A stretch of 64,000 nucleotides of DNA from Cristatella mucedo (Eukaryota > Bryozoa > Phylactolaemata > Cristatellidae): contig WPIO01000102.1 in NCBI GenBank assembly GCA_009760855.2, positions 746,001 through 810,000 on the forward strand, read 5' to 3'. Positions 30,356 through 39,961 of this stretch are shown one piece after another (within the stretch, counting starts at the first letter, position 1; every line of letters starts with the position of its first letter). The notes below the pieces were generated by a model. That model did not search any database and had not been told where the DNA came from. It saw only the letters and a list, made by a program, of their open reading frames with translations. The position numbers and the translations under genes are program-made.

Positions 30356-31633
30356 TTACGAACTGACGCGGCCAACATAAATTTGTCTTGGGCGACTGAT
30401 TTTTTCGCCAGCCAATACCATTTCCTTCCATTGAGAGCACCATCCTATAACTCTAGCTATGGCAAACATTGGGGTAAAGAAGTGCGTTGGAATATTCATG
30501 GCTCTATACATAATTCCAGAGTAAAAATCTACATTTGGAAATAGTTTTCTCTTAATAAAATACTCGTCTTCCAGAGCACACTGTTCCAGAGTTTTAGCCA
30601 CATTCAGCAAAGATATATCAGATTCATGCTGCAGAGCTCGCAGTAAATCGTCAGAATAATTTTTAATCACAGATGCCCGTGGATCATAATTTTTGTAAAC
30701 TCTGTGACCAAAACCCATCAATTTTACCTTTCCGGTTTTCACCATATCTATATAGTCGTGAGGATCTATTTTGTGGGCAATTATATCCTGCAACATCATA
30801 ATAACTTCCTCGTTTGCGCCGCCGTGTAAAGGACCCCACAATGCCGCCAAGCCACCACAAATAGATGCGTAAAGATTTACACCAGTTGAACCGATAGATC
30901 GCACTGCTGAGGTTGAAGCATTTTGCTCGTGATCGGCGTGCAAAATTAATAGTTTATCCAAAGGAGCAACGGCCGCTAAGTTTAGCTCATCACCAAACAT
31001 CATTTGCAAAAAGTTTTGTGTAAATGGCATTCCATCAACTGGTGGTATAATTGGCAAATGATGCTGCAACCTGTAGTGCACTGCTACAGCACAAGCCATA
31101 ATGGCAACCGCATCTAAAGAAAGAAGATCTATTATTGCAGGATCTTTTGGTTTTGCATGATGAAGATCCTGAATTTCTCCCGCCATGTAGGCAAAAACAC
31201 TCATTAGCATGCTCATAGGATGAGACTGAATGTTGCTTCCCATAACAACCTTTACAATAGCTGAAAAATGTTTTTGTGCGGCATGATTAATAGCGTCTTC
31301 CAGCTCCAACTCGTGCTCTTTAGCTGGCAAGTCTCCAAACAAAAGCAAATTACAAATTTCTATAAAAGAATTATTTCTGGTAAGATCGGAAATTTGATAC
31401 CCTCTGTACTTTAAAATGCCAACATCTCCATCTATATAGGTAATCGAAGATTTGCAATTTGCAGTAGAGTTATAGGCAGGATCGAAAGTAACCATCCCCA
31501 ATTCTTTTTGAAGAGCGCTAACATCCAAACCAACCTGACCCTCTGTGCCAATGATAACTGGCAAAGAAAGATTTTTGGCCTCTTGATTTTGCTTAATTAT
31601 AAGCTCAGCTCTGATGTTTTTGTTAACTTCCAT
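30356..31633 (-). CDS. gltA: Citrate synthase
   Basis: Condenses oxaloacetate and acetyl-CoA, entry to the TCA cycle. The 425-residue product has the length of the type II enzyme of proteobacteria. Visible marks: the N-terminal FDPAYNSTANCKSSITYIDG and GILKYRGYQI, the active-site His segment LLILHADHEQNASTSAVRSI, the second His region LHGGANEEVIMMLQ and GFGHRVYKNYDPRA, and the catalytic Asp in FPNVDFYSGIMYRA. It ends with RQIYVGRVSS. All catalytic residues are present. It stands alone, as gltA does in Rickettsia. Confidence 0.97.
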   Translation of the reverse strand: MEVNKNIRAELIIKQNQEAKNLSLPVIIGTEGQVGLDVSALQKELGMVTFDPAYNSTANCKSSITYIDGDVGILKYRGYQISDLTRNNSFIEICNLLLFGDLPAKEHELELEDAINHAAQKHFSAIVKVVMGSNIQSHPMSMLMSVFAYMAGEIQDLHHAKPKDPAIIDLLSLDAVAIMACAVAVHYRLQHHLPIIPPVDGMPFTQNFLQMMFGDELNLAAVAPLDKLLILHADHEQNASTSAVRSIGSTGVNLYASICGGLAALWGPLHGGANEEVIMMLQDIIAHKIDPHDYIDMVKTGKVKLMGFGHRVYKNYDPRASVIKNYSDDLLRALQHESDISLLNVAKTLEQCALEDEYFIKRKLFPNVDFYSGIMYRAMNIPTHFFTPMFAIARVIGWCSQWKEMVLAGEKISRPRQIYVGRVSS

Positions 31634-32257
31634 GGTGGAATAAGTATAAATTTTGATATAGTCAATTTATCCCGCAAATGAATAATTAAAGATCAAGATA
31701 AATTTAATTTGGACTAATAAAATTATTTATCGCAATTGACGCCATGGCTCACAACGCCAATAGATAAATCTAAATAAAATCTAGCACGGGAAATATTATT
31801 AATCTTTTACTTATTATATAGCAAATAAATACCCTGCCCGCAGCCACCCTGCAGTTAATATTAAATGGCAATTATATAATATACTGATACTATCTGCTTT
31901 ATTTCAGCTCTATGCATAGTATTATTTTCATAAATATTTGGATAATATATTAATATGGAATAAAAATTTATTTTTTATTCCATAAAAGGGATCGGCAATT
32001 TCTAGAACTAAAAGAGCGGCAAAACGCGTTTTCCAAATCTGGCAATACAATCTTACAGCTGAGTTATCGCTGAAAAAATCAATAGAAATATATATCACAT
32101 AAAATCATATTAAAAACCTTTTATTAAGTGTAAAAATAACTCACAAAAATTAGCATTTATGCGTCAATCGCAAAAGCACAATAATTGCAAAACAAACACC
32201 TTGAATATAATGACTGCCATTGTTAGCGATACTAAAAAGTTAAATAAATGGCTCATC
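31634..32257. other. Non-coding gap between divergent genes
   Basis: About 620 bases between gltA (leftward) and the NuoM/MrpD-like gene (rightward). Both promoters should lie here; no confident match to a consensus. Confidence 0.45.
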
Positions 32258-33673
32258 ATGAACATCGATATTTTACAGCCAATGCTATTGTTGTTGCCAT
32301 TTTTGGCAGCCTGTTTTTCTGGATCAAAATCTAAATTTGCCAATAGTGCAATTTTGCTATGTGCAATTGGCACTCTATGGTCTGCAGTTTTTATTTATCT
32401 AGGCTGTGTGGGGTGGCATGATTTTTTAACCATGTATCTATATAAATCATTTTTAAGCATCAAGGCGAATAACATCAATTCTATATTTTTACTACTTATT
32501 GCAACGCTATATCCAATTGCAATACTTTATATTTTTGGTTACTTAAAAGCCACAAAAGACAAAAAGAAAGAAGGGTTTTTATTCTGGACAAATCTATCCA
32601 TCTTTGCAACTTTTGGAGTTGGTCTTTCTTTTAACATGATGACAACCTTTTGCTTTTATGAGCTAATCACTTTATTTACCTATCCGCTAGTAACCCACTA
32701 CATGAATGCAGAAGCAAAAACCTCTGGTAGGTGGTATTTGGCATTTTTATTGGGCGGATCGACGCTTTTATTTTTACCAGCTTTAATCTATCTCACAACC
32801 CACCATCTAGAAAGCAGACTGCTTGCCAATATTACCTTCTTTGCTGTAATATTAGGAATTACCAAATCTGCACTTTTCCCCTTAGGGTCTTGGCTGCCAA
32901 AAGCTATGTCGGCACCAACGCCAGTAAGTGCCCTTCTGCACTCTGTTGTGGTTGTAAAAAGCGGACTCTTTGCAATGGTTTTTTTTGTTTCAAAAATACA
33001 TTTACCCTATTTACATAACGCACTATACAAATTTTTTGATGTAAATATTTGGTCATGGTTGGCAATAATATCAACAATCCTGCCGGCCATACAGGCCCTT
33101 GGTAAGCAACATCTCAAAACAAGACTAGCCTATTCTACAATTAGCCAATTAGCCTATGCATCCATGGCTCTTAGTTTGCTAGAATACGACTCTATTTTTA
33201 TAGTTTTATATCATATTGTTGCTCATTCATTTGCAAAAATAACTTTATTTTTTGCAGCCGGAGCTTGCTATGTTTTGTATAAAGACTACAGCCTAGATAA
33301 ACTACCATTACTGTGGTTGCGATCTAAAATTACAGCAATTGCAATGATTTTAGCGGGGCTATCCATTATTGGCCTACCAGGAACCTTGGGCTTTCTGACC
33401 AAATACTCTATTGTAAATAAAGCCATAAATCAAGAAAATTGGGCAATAGTTATTACCATGTTTATGGCGGCAATTTTGGCAGCTGGCTATATTATGCCCA
33501 TTATAATTAACATTCTAAGCCCAATAACAAGAGATGAAGACAAAAAAATTAACGGTTATGCAGAAACTTTGCCAATAGAAATGATTGTAAGCATTGTTGC
33601 ACTAATGGCAATTTTGATTGTTGGCGGCTTGCTTTCGTTTTTATGGTTTCATAGTTATCACAATTATTATTGA
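32258..33673 (+). CDS. NuoM/MrpD-like proton-translocating membrane subunit
   Basis: A member of the proton-conducting family shared by complex I (NuoL/M/N) and Mrp cation/proton antiporters. I start it at the ATG at 32258, directly before MNIDILQPMLLLLPFLAACF; an in-frame ATG at 32159 would add 33 hydrophilic residues. The 471-residue product has about 13-14 hydrophobic segments and the family core: a Glu in TTFCFYELITLFTYPLV (the conserved segment-5 Glu), and KSALFPLGSWLPKAMSAPTP followed by VSALLHSVVVVKSG with the conserved Lys, His and Lys. No other nuo or mrp gene is next to it. MrpD-like or an extra NuoM/L-like paralogue, as scattered in Rickettsiales, are both possible. Confidence 0.85.
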   Translation: MNIDILQPMLLLLPFLAACFSGSKSKFANSAILLCAIGTLWSAVFIYLGCVGWHDFLTMYLYKSFLSIKANNINSIFLLLIATLYPIAILYIFGYLKATKDKKKEGFLFWTNLSIFATFGVGLSFNMMTTFCFYELITLFTYPLVTHYMNAEAKTSGRWYLAFLLGGSTLLFLPALIYLTTHHLESRLLANITFFAVILGITKSALFPLGSWLPKAMSAPTPVSALLHSVVVVKSGLFAMVFFVSKIHLPYLHNALYKFFDVNIWSWLAIISTILPAIQALGKQHLKTRLAYSTISQLAYASMALSLLEYDSIFIVLYHIVAHSFAKITLFFAAGACYVLYKDYSLDKLPLLWLRSKITAIAMILAGLSIIGLPGTLGFLTKYSIVNKAINQENWAIVITMFMAAILAAGYIMPIIINILSPITRDEDKKINGYAETLPIEMIVSIVALMAILIVGGLLSFLWFHSYHNYY

Positions 33674-34623
33674 TATGCAAATGGCACTACACAATATCAC
33701 TGCAATCACTAAAAAAGCCAAACGATAGCAATCAAATTAACTAAATCCATCCCCAAAAACAACACACGATGCGCTGGTTTTTTAGCCTATCTGAAGCGAA
33801 TAATATATTGTTGTTATAATACAGACACACGAAACAATTTATGTAAAATTAACAACAAAGAAAGAGCATTAATTGATCTACAATTTATGTTTTAACCGCA
33901 TCTTAGCCAAAATTCAACTAAGCAATCCACACCAAAAAACAACCAATGGCCGGAATGACCAAATGAACGAGAAATTATCACAAACAACCACAAAGATGCA
34001 CTAAATCAGAATGTAGCAATCGGTGGGAAGTAAATTTAATAATTTTTCAGTCAATAGCCATGCTTTGCATAAGCACCAAAACTTTCGCAAGCATTAAGGC
34101 ACGCAGTACTCGGTGCATTGAAATTACCGCAATGGCTACCGGTCAGATGCAACACACAGTCATGGGTGTAAAGCAATAGAAAAATATAATTTTTTACCGT
34201 TCACCACAAGAAAGCACAATGCAGTAAATATGATTTCCAAGCCATAATAGACAATCAAAAAAATGGCGGCCAGAAAATTGCCGCAATAGCCAATCTAATA
34301 AAAGTAAATAGATAAATTTCTTTTTAAATTAATCAATATTCAGTAAAAAGATAATTAATTAATTTAAATATATTTATGGAAGTAAGAGCAAATGGCACAA
34401 TCATACCAGCACTAACATATTAGTCAGAAAGAAATCTTAATTTATCATCAAATAACATAGCGGCAATATTCTTTAAATATAATAAATATTTAACTTTTTC
34501 ATACAGATAATGGCCAAGCTTAACTACGTTATAATGCTCGTGGATTAATTTTAGAATCCAGATTAGACAAGGATCGCGACCCAATTGCCATAGAGCAACG
34601 CAAGGCCAAAGCATGCAATTGTC
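33674..34623. other. Non-coding gap with one doubtful small frame
   Basis: About 950 bases between two genes that end toward each other. A 64-codon minus-strand frame (34420-34614) starts 9 bases after the virB11 stop and reads ...CLIWILKLIHEHYNVVKLG..., but it matches no family and I do not call it. The remainder is A/C-rich without features. Confidence 0.45.
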
Positions 34624-35658
34624 CTAAAGAGCATTAATATCAACTGGCTCTAGTGGTTTTTTTGCCTTGCTGTCTCGATGTTCTTTAAAATAAACCTCAG
34701 AAATAAAACGCACTCCCTTTTCACCTCTTTTTAGCTGCACAACAATATTTATAACCTGCTTGATGTAGTCTCTAACCTCCGTTGGCGGCATTCCCAATCC
34801 TGCCTGCATTACCATCAGTTTTAGCTGCTCGATTGCCATCATCGGCGTATCGGCGTGCACTGTAGAAATTGATCCAGGGTGACCGGTGTTAATTGCTCGC
34901 AAAAAACTAAAGGCCTCCGACCCGCGAAGCTCTCCCATAATTATTCTTTCTGGCCTTAAACGTAAACAAGCCTCTATAAGTTCCTGAGTTGTAACATGCG
35001 CCCTACCTTGCCCACCCTTAGAAGCTAAAAGATGTAATTTGTTCTCGTGCTGATTTAAAACTATTTCTCGAGCATCCTCTATGGTTATCAGCCTTTCTTC
35101 CACAGGAATTGCCCTTAAAACCGCATTAGTAAAAGTTGTTTTACCTGTGGATGTACCACCGCTGATAATGATATTTTTCTTTGCCAAAACGGCTTCTTTC
35201 AAAAAAGATTTAATATCGTTATTATCAAGATGTTTGGAAAGAATGGCATTTGCCGCGTCCTCTTTTTCTTCGACACTGGCCTTGCTAAAGGCTCCAAATT
35301 TTTCATAATCATCTAAAGTCCACTGCAAAGAAGATGGCTTTCTGATGGCATATGCGATATTTCCAACCTCGCAAGATGGTGGCATACATATTTGTACTCT
35401 AAAACCATTTGGCAGCGTTGCGGAAAGAATTGGCTTTTCGTCGCTAATCATCTGCTCTGTAGATTGTGCAATTAACATCGCCATTCCTCTTAGGTGATTG
35501 AAATCTAGCTCTGGAGCGGAATATTTTGTACAATCGCCCTTTACTTCCACCCAAACTTCACCAACTTTATTTATTAAAACTTCATTTGCTCCATCAATAT
35601 TAAAAAACTTTTGCAATGGATCAAGATAGGAATTCAGTGCGGCGAGAGAGATGGTCAT
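34624..35658 (-). CDS. virB11: Type IV secretion system ATPase VirB11
   Basis: VirB11 is the hexameric cytoplasmic traffic ATPase that works with VirB4 and VirD4. The 344-residue product has the N-terminal domain (1-130, with EVWVEVKGDCTKY and PPSCEVGNIAYAIRKPSS), Walker A GGTSTGKTTFTNAV (near 165), the Asp box ITIEDAREIVL, Walker B-like ERIIMGELRGSEAFSFLRA, and the His box NTGHPGSISTVHAD. All motifs are intact. In most Rickettsiales it sits between virB10 and virD4; here neither is present. The pseudopilin-like gene lies 269 bases upstream on the same strand. Confidence 0.95.
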   Translation of the reverse strand: MTISLAALNSYLDPLQKFFNIDGANEVLINKVGEVWVEVKGDCTKYSAPELDFNHLRGMAMLIAQSTEQMISDEKPILSATLPNGFRVQICMPPSCEVGNIAYAIRKPSSLQWTLDDYEKFGAFSKASVEEKEDAANAILSKHLDNNDIKSFLKEAVLAKKNIIISGGTSTGKTTFTNAVLRAIPVEERLITIEDAREIVLNQHENKLHLLASKGGQGRAHVTTQELIEACLRLRPERIIMGELRGSEAFSFLRAINTGHPGSISTVHADTPMMAIEQLKLMVMQAGLGMPPTEVRDYIKQVINIVVQLKRGEKGVRFISEVYFKEHRDSKAKKPLEPVDINAL

Positions 35659-35927
35659 AATTACTGACTAAAAACATAGCTCCATTCTGTTGTGTTGGTT
35701 TTTTTTGTCAAGATAATTGTTTTTATCTTACCTAAAACCCAACACAAAGAAGGGCAAAATCAATAAGATCGACCTCATATCTTGCTGCCAACACCGAATG
35801 CGAATCCACAGATTTCATCCAATCAAAAGCCAGCAGCAATAAAATTACTGCTGTTGTGCATAGCCATCGATAGCTTGTGACCATCGATGGCTGAAAGTAA
35901 GGCGTTTATTGTTAACGCTAGCAAACA

Positions 35928-37022
35928 TTAACCAACTGGGTCCTTAATTACGTAAGCCAAGATACAGCCGTTGGTTGCAACGTCGGTAGAGGGAACATAG
36001 TTGTTGGCTGCGGTTAGAGTGAAGCCTCCACTAAATACCGAACCTCCAGAAATGGTCCAAGCCGTACCTGTTCCATTGTGGCAGGCATTGGCAGTTGCTG
36101 CTTGAGATAGATTTCTACCTGCGGTTATAGTGCCAGTACCCGGAATACCGTCATCAAATTTTAAGTCTATTTTATTGGCTAATTTGGCAGAAATTGCGGC
36201 ATTGGTATAGGGAATAATGCTCGTTACTGCGTCTGGTCTTAGATATCTAAAATCTCCATTGCCACCCGTTGTAACATTTCGCAAAACAAAATAATGATAA
36301 AGCCCAGCATCTTTATTTAATGTTGGATCAATTTCTGCAGGAGTCATATTTTTAGGAGCTGAGGCAGAGCCAATATTCCATAATCCATCCACAACTTGAG
36401 ACATCGGTGCGGTTTGATTTGGCTCTAACCATTTATTAAGCATAGTTCTGGCTGGATTTATATTACCAACAAAATAGCCAAACTTTTGCAAAGAAAGAAA
36501 GGCACAAAATTGATTTTCCAACCATCTAACACCCCCAGAAGGAGAAATGTCTACAGATATCATGCCATTTGCCGTTCCATCTTTTGTGCCACCGCAAATT
36601 CCCGCAATACTAGCAGCATCCTTAACTGCAAACACCTGATAAAGCTGAGTTAAGGTACAGGTTCCAGGAAAGCAACCATAGGTATCGGTGAAGGCCTGAG
36701 AGCCATCCATCCACACCTTACCTTCTTTTTGAACACCATTAACCTTGGCATTTTCTATAATGGCTCTAGAAACCATCACACCAGCAAGAATTAAGGAAAT
36801 CACAAAGACCACAATGGTTAATTCCATAATACTGGAGGCCTTTTTGGCTGGATTGATATTAAAAGAAGCTAGATTGTTTAGGTTGTAATTATTGTTGGCG
36901 TTTTCCGCAGAAAGCACATTGCAAGCACTGGTGGAGTTAAAACCAGAACCTTTAATGGCCTTAGCTATAACTTTAGCTTTTATTTTGTTAAAAGCCTTAC
37001 CCTTTAAAACAAATAGAGACAT
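35928..37022 (-). CDS. Type IV pilin-like / pseudopilin protein
   Basis: A 364-residue protein with a prepilin-type processing site: residues 58-80 read NPAKKA|SSIMELTIVVFVI followed by SLILAG, with Glu at +5 of the mature form and an Ala instead of the usual Gly at -1. A single hydrophobic helix follows, then a globular part with four or more Cys (YGCFPGTCT, IAGICGGT, ANACHNGTG, ATNGCILAYV) and the block LKFDDGIPGTGTITAG, a pattern common in prepilin-type proteins. The 62-residue leader is unusually long and has no later Met that would shorten it. It probably acts as a minor pilin or pseudopilin; no prepilin peptidase or pilus ATPase other than VirB11 lies nearby. Confidence 0.78.
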   Translation of the reverse strand: MSLFVLKGKAFNKIKAKVIAKAIKGSGFNSTSACNVLSAENANNNYNLNNLASFNINPAKKASSIMELTIVVFVISLILAGVMVSRAIIENAKVNGVQKEGKVWMDGSQAFTDTYGCFPGTCTLTQLYQVFAVKDAASIAGICGGTKDGTANGMISVDISPSGGVRWLENQFCAFLSLQKFGYFVGNINPARTMLNKWLEPNQTAPMSQVVDGLWNIGSASAPKNMTPAEIDPTLNKDAGLYHYFVLRNVTTGGNGDFRYLRPDAVTSIIPYTNAAISAKLANKIDLKFDDGIPGTGTITAGRNLSQAATANACHNGTGTAWTISGGSVFSGGFTLTAANNYVPSTDVATNGCILAYVIKDPVG

Positions 37023-37531
37023 AGTGAGATAAATAACAGTTAAAATTAATAAAGCCAGAAAAGCCTAGCCTTAACTTACACCACAATCACACCAAGACAT
37101 GATCTAAACTTGTTGCATAGGTTGTTTAAAAGTAAGGATTTAGACCTCAAGGAAAGTTTGATTATGCAACAAAGTTAATAATCATTCCAGCCCAAAAGAT
37201 TAAATCAAGCCACAAAACAACACCACAACAAAGCGAAATGTATCACAAGCAACAACCAAAGAATAACGCAACAGCAAAAAGCTATTTAATCAACCAATAG
37301 TTGTTTAATACACGGTGTATAACAACTTTATGGTGTTTATTTTTTTATTTGCAAGAGTTTTGTTGTGGGCATTATCTGCCTTATTTCGACTTATGGCGAT
37401 TTTTTGATGGCATTGGAATGGGTGTTAATTGATGTAGATTGTATGAGAGATATTTGTTATTTTTGCTGCATTTAGTGTAGGTACCGATCTTATGAACACC
37501 GAAATAGATGTTGCTTTTGTGGTGATTTTAT
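37023..37531. other. Gap containing a sharp strand-composition switch
   Basis: To about 37.32 kb the + strand is A/C-rich; after it, T/G-rich. By hand count 37201-37260 has 33 A, 17 C, 5 G, 5 T; 37381-37440 has 13 A, 4 C, 16 G, 27 T. No gene is seen. The inverted repeat at the switch is listed separately. Confidence 0.7.
37299..37327. other. Inverted repeat at the composition switch
   Basis: AGTTGTT (37299-37305), a two-base bulge TA, ATACAC (37308-37313), a central G, then GTGTAT (37315-37320) and AACAACT (37321-37327): a 13-bp stem with one bulge. It could be a protein-binding palindrome. It sits exactly where base composition flips; a functional link is inference. Confidence 0.5.
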
Positions 37532-38492
37532 AATGAAATTTTTATTATAATTTTGTGTTAAATTGTTGTAGATTTTGTAACTCCAAAAACTTAATTAAAA
37601 AAGCTCTTATTCGCAACAATCAAAAGTATTTTTGCAAATATTGTAAAGGTTATCAAAGACTGAAGATAAAAGAATCTTATATGATAATAAAAACACTAAA
37701 ATTAGCTTAAAATTAAGGTAAGGCAAATTGCAAAACCTTAATTCTTCTTGAGGGTAAAAATTTACTATCAAAAAATCAAAAGATGGATAAACAATCACTA
37801 TAAACATCTTCAGCTTGATATTAACGAAGAAGACATCAATAAAATCTCAGAAAAACATTGAAATTAATGAATTGCATACTTTTCTTAAAAAAGTCAAGCA
37901 AGGCCACCTTTGGACTGCTATCATTACAAACGCAATGCATCTTGATAAATTATGATCGCATCCAGTTTAACATCAACAGCAATTAAACTTTTCGATAAGA
38001 TAAAACATCATAAAATTAAGTATTTTTGCACCGTCCTTCATCTTTTGAATATAAAACATTTGAACAATTTGCCATGTCTGAAGTGAGCAGATTTTCTCTT
38101 TAAGCACAGTTATTAAACAATAATGAAGATTTGCGTTGGCTTGGGCTTCTTAACAATGCAGCGCAGGCTCTTGCGGAGTTAAAACTTGTGGATGTTAAGC
38201 ATTCTTTTGATTTAATTTACGAAAGAGCAAGACAGATAGAAATTATACTTACAATGAAGATTTGCCCTCGCAAAACATATCAACAGATTTTCTCTTGAAT
38301 TTAAGCAAGTCAGATACTTGTTTAGTTGAGAGCTTTAATGCCAGATTGAGTCATATTGAGACATTATGTTGCAAGTAAGAAGGAGAACTACGTACAATAA
38401 AAAATCAAGAGAACATCTATATATAAATGTTATAAATGTGCCGTTATGGATAAAAAGTGATAAGTGGATAAAGGGTGGTGTTTGGGTGTTGG
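37532..38492 (+). mobile_element. Decayed IS1-family element, copy B
   Basis: Almost identical to copy A at 5219-6373 and in the same orientation, but with one 196-bp unit instead of two, one extra A near 37855, and an extra T near 38295. It contains the same broken transposase pieces and the same interrupting segment. The left boundary AATGAAATT and right boundary GTGTTGG are shared with copy A, while the flanks differ. Confidence 0.75.
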
Positions 38493-38713
38493 GTATTTTG
38501 AGTGGAAAAGATTTTTGCAAAATCAATTATTACTTGCGTAGGTGGATTGGTTTATTGAAGTTTGATTTACTATGTGTTGTGTAAAGGTTTTAAACAAATG
38601 CAGGATGCAGGCTTGATGCGGTAACTGATGTTTGGCAGTATTTGATTTTTTGCTATGTTGGAAGTTTTTTTATGCAATATGTGTTCATAAGTTTATGTGC
38701 TTTAGGCTGAGGG

Positions 38714-38838
38714 CTTTGTCTGGAAAGATTGATCCATTGGTTGAAATAAAAGAGAGCGTTATTATTGGAAAGCTTATTCCGGCCGGAACTGGATATGTGG
38801 TGGGAAAATTTTTAAAGGAAATTACTACAAGTACATAG
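38714..38838 (+). pseudogene. rpoC: Stray 3' fragment of rpoC (RNA polymerase beta-prime)
   Basis: The frame ending at TAG 38836-38838 reads [20 protein letters not shown] followed by [14 protein letters not shown]. This is the last conserved block of RpoC (A-x-x-GK-x-D-x-L-x-x-(I/L)KE-(N/S)-VI(V/I)G-(R/K)-LIPAGTG), found about 20-50 residues before the C-terminus. Upstream of about 38714 the similarity stops and no other rpoC part is visible. So this is about 40 codons of rpoC without the rest, 220 bases after IS1-like copy B. A working rpoC must exist elsewhere. Confidence 0.75.
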
Positions 38839-39961
38839 CTTTAATGGCGGTATGTGCATTTTTTGTGACTTAATTGTTTGGAATCATTGATGGGTAGAAG
38901 TTTTATTTTATGCTGATGATAATGGCAGATATTATAAATATTTTTTACCAAATAAATTTAGCATTGCTGATAATTTGTGAGGGCATGGCATTTAAACGCT
39001 GAGAGCTGATGAGACTTGGCAATGTTGGTGAAGTACAATTATGCACTATCAATTCTTCCTTAGCAAAAAAGACTTATCAGTTATGGCACTATGAGGAATC
39101 ATAGAAGGCAAAAATTTATTATCAATATTGCTACTTTTGGCAATAATATTCTGGTAATATTTTTTGGCGTTAATTAATTGATAATATTCTTTTTAGTCCA
39201 CGTAATTTAGCTATGAAGGTTAAAGTTTACTTATATGAAAAATAACTGTAATAGCCAAGACTAATCATGTGCATTGCTTACATGAAATTATATTTATAAA
39301 TTATTTTACAATATTAGTACATTGAAATGATTGGCAGATGAGCTGTGATTTCAGTTTTTTTTAACACGCAATTGATGCATTAAATTAGCAAACTTTTATA
39401 TTATCTTTATATTCCCTATATACCTAAATACTGTTATTGCCATAAGTAAAAGCCCAAAGCCTTAACCAATCAACAACCAAACTATCTATACACATAATAC
39501 CGTAATCTTTTTTTTCTATATGCATTACTTCCAAATGCCAGATATAATCTATTATTTTAATTGCCATAAATAAGAAATTATCAATCCAGTTTAACCATTG
39601 CGATCAATTAATATTGATGACCAAAAATCCCATCAATCCATTAAAACATGTCATAAATTAACGATATAATTTGCAAATCCAATCAATCTTTTGCATGCGT
39701 TTGCATGTTTATTTTGATAGATGACAATCTTGCAACCATCTCAAAATAACTACCGATCGAGACGTGTAACCATTATGTTATATAATATTGTATGCGTTTT
39801 ATTTTAATTGTTATGATATTGCATAATTTGCATAAAAAATACTTGCTAATTATAAAATCAAAAATTAGACGAGAGTTAATCCTCCTACATTGCTGGCAAT
39901 TTTACTTCAGTAAATCAGTAAAACTGGAGTTTTAATGTATTAATGTAAAAGAACTTTTACT
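38839..39961. other. Non-coding gap with a second composition switch
   Basis: About 1.1 kb before nusA. The + strand is T/G-rich to about 39.4 kb and A/C-rich after it. A hairpin TTTTACT (39900-39906) / AGTAAAA (39917-39923) lies in the nusA leader. rimP, which usually precedes nusA, is absent. Nothing else recognised. Confidence 0.5.

Noticed and set aside
34420-34614. A 64-codon frame right after virB11
   Set aside because: Position suggests co-transcription, but composition is unremarkable, no family is recognised and nothing else supports it.
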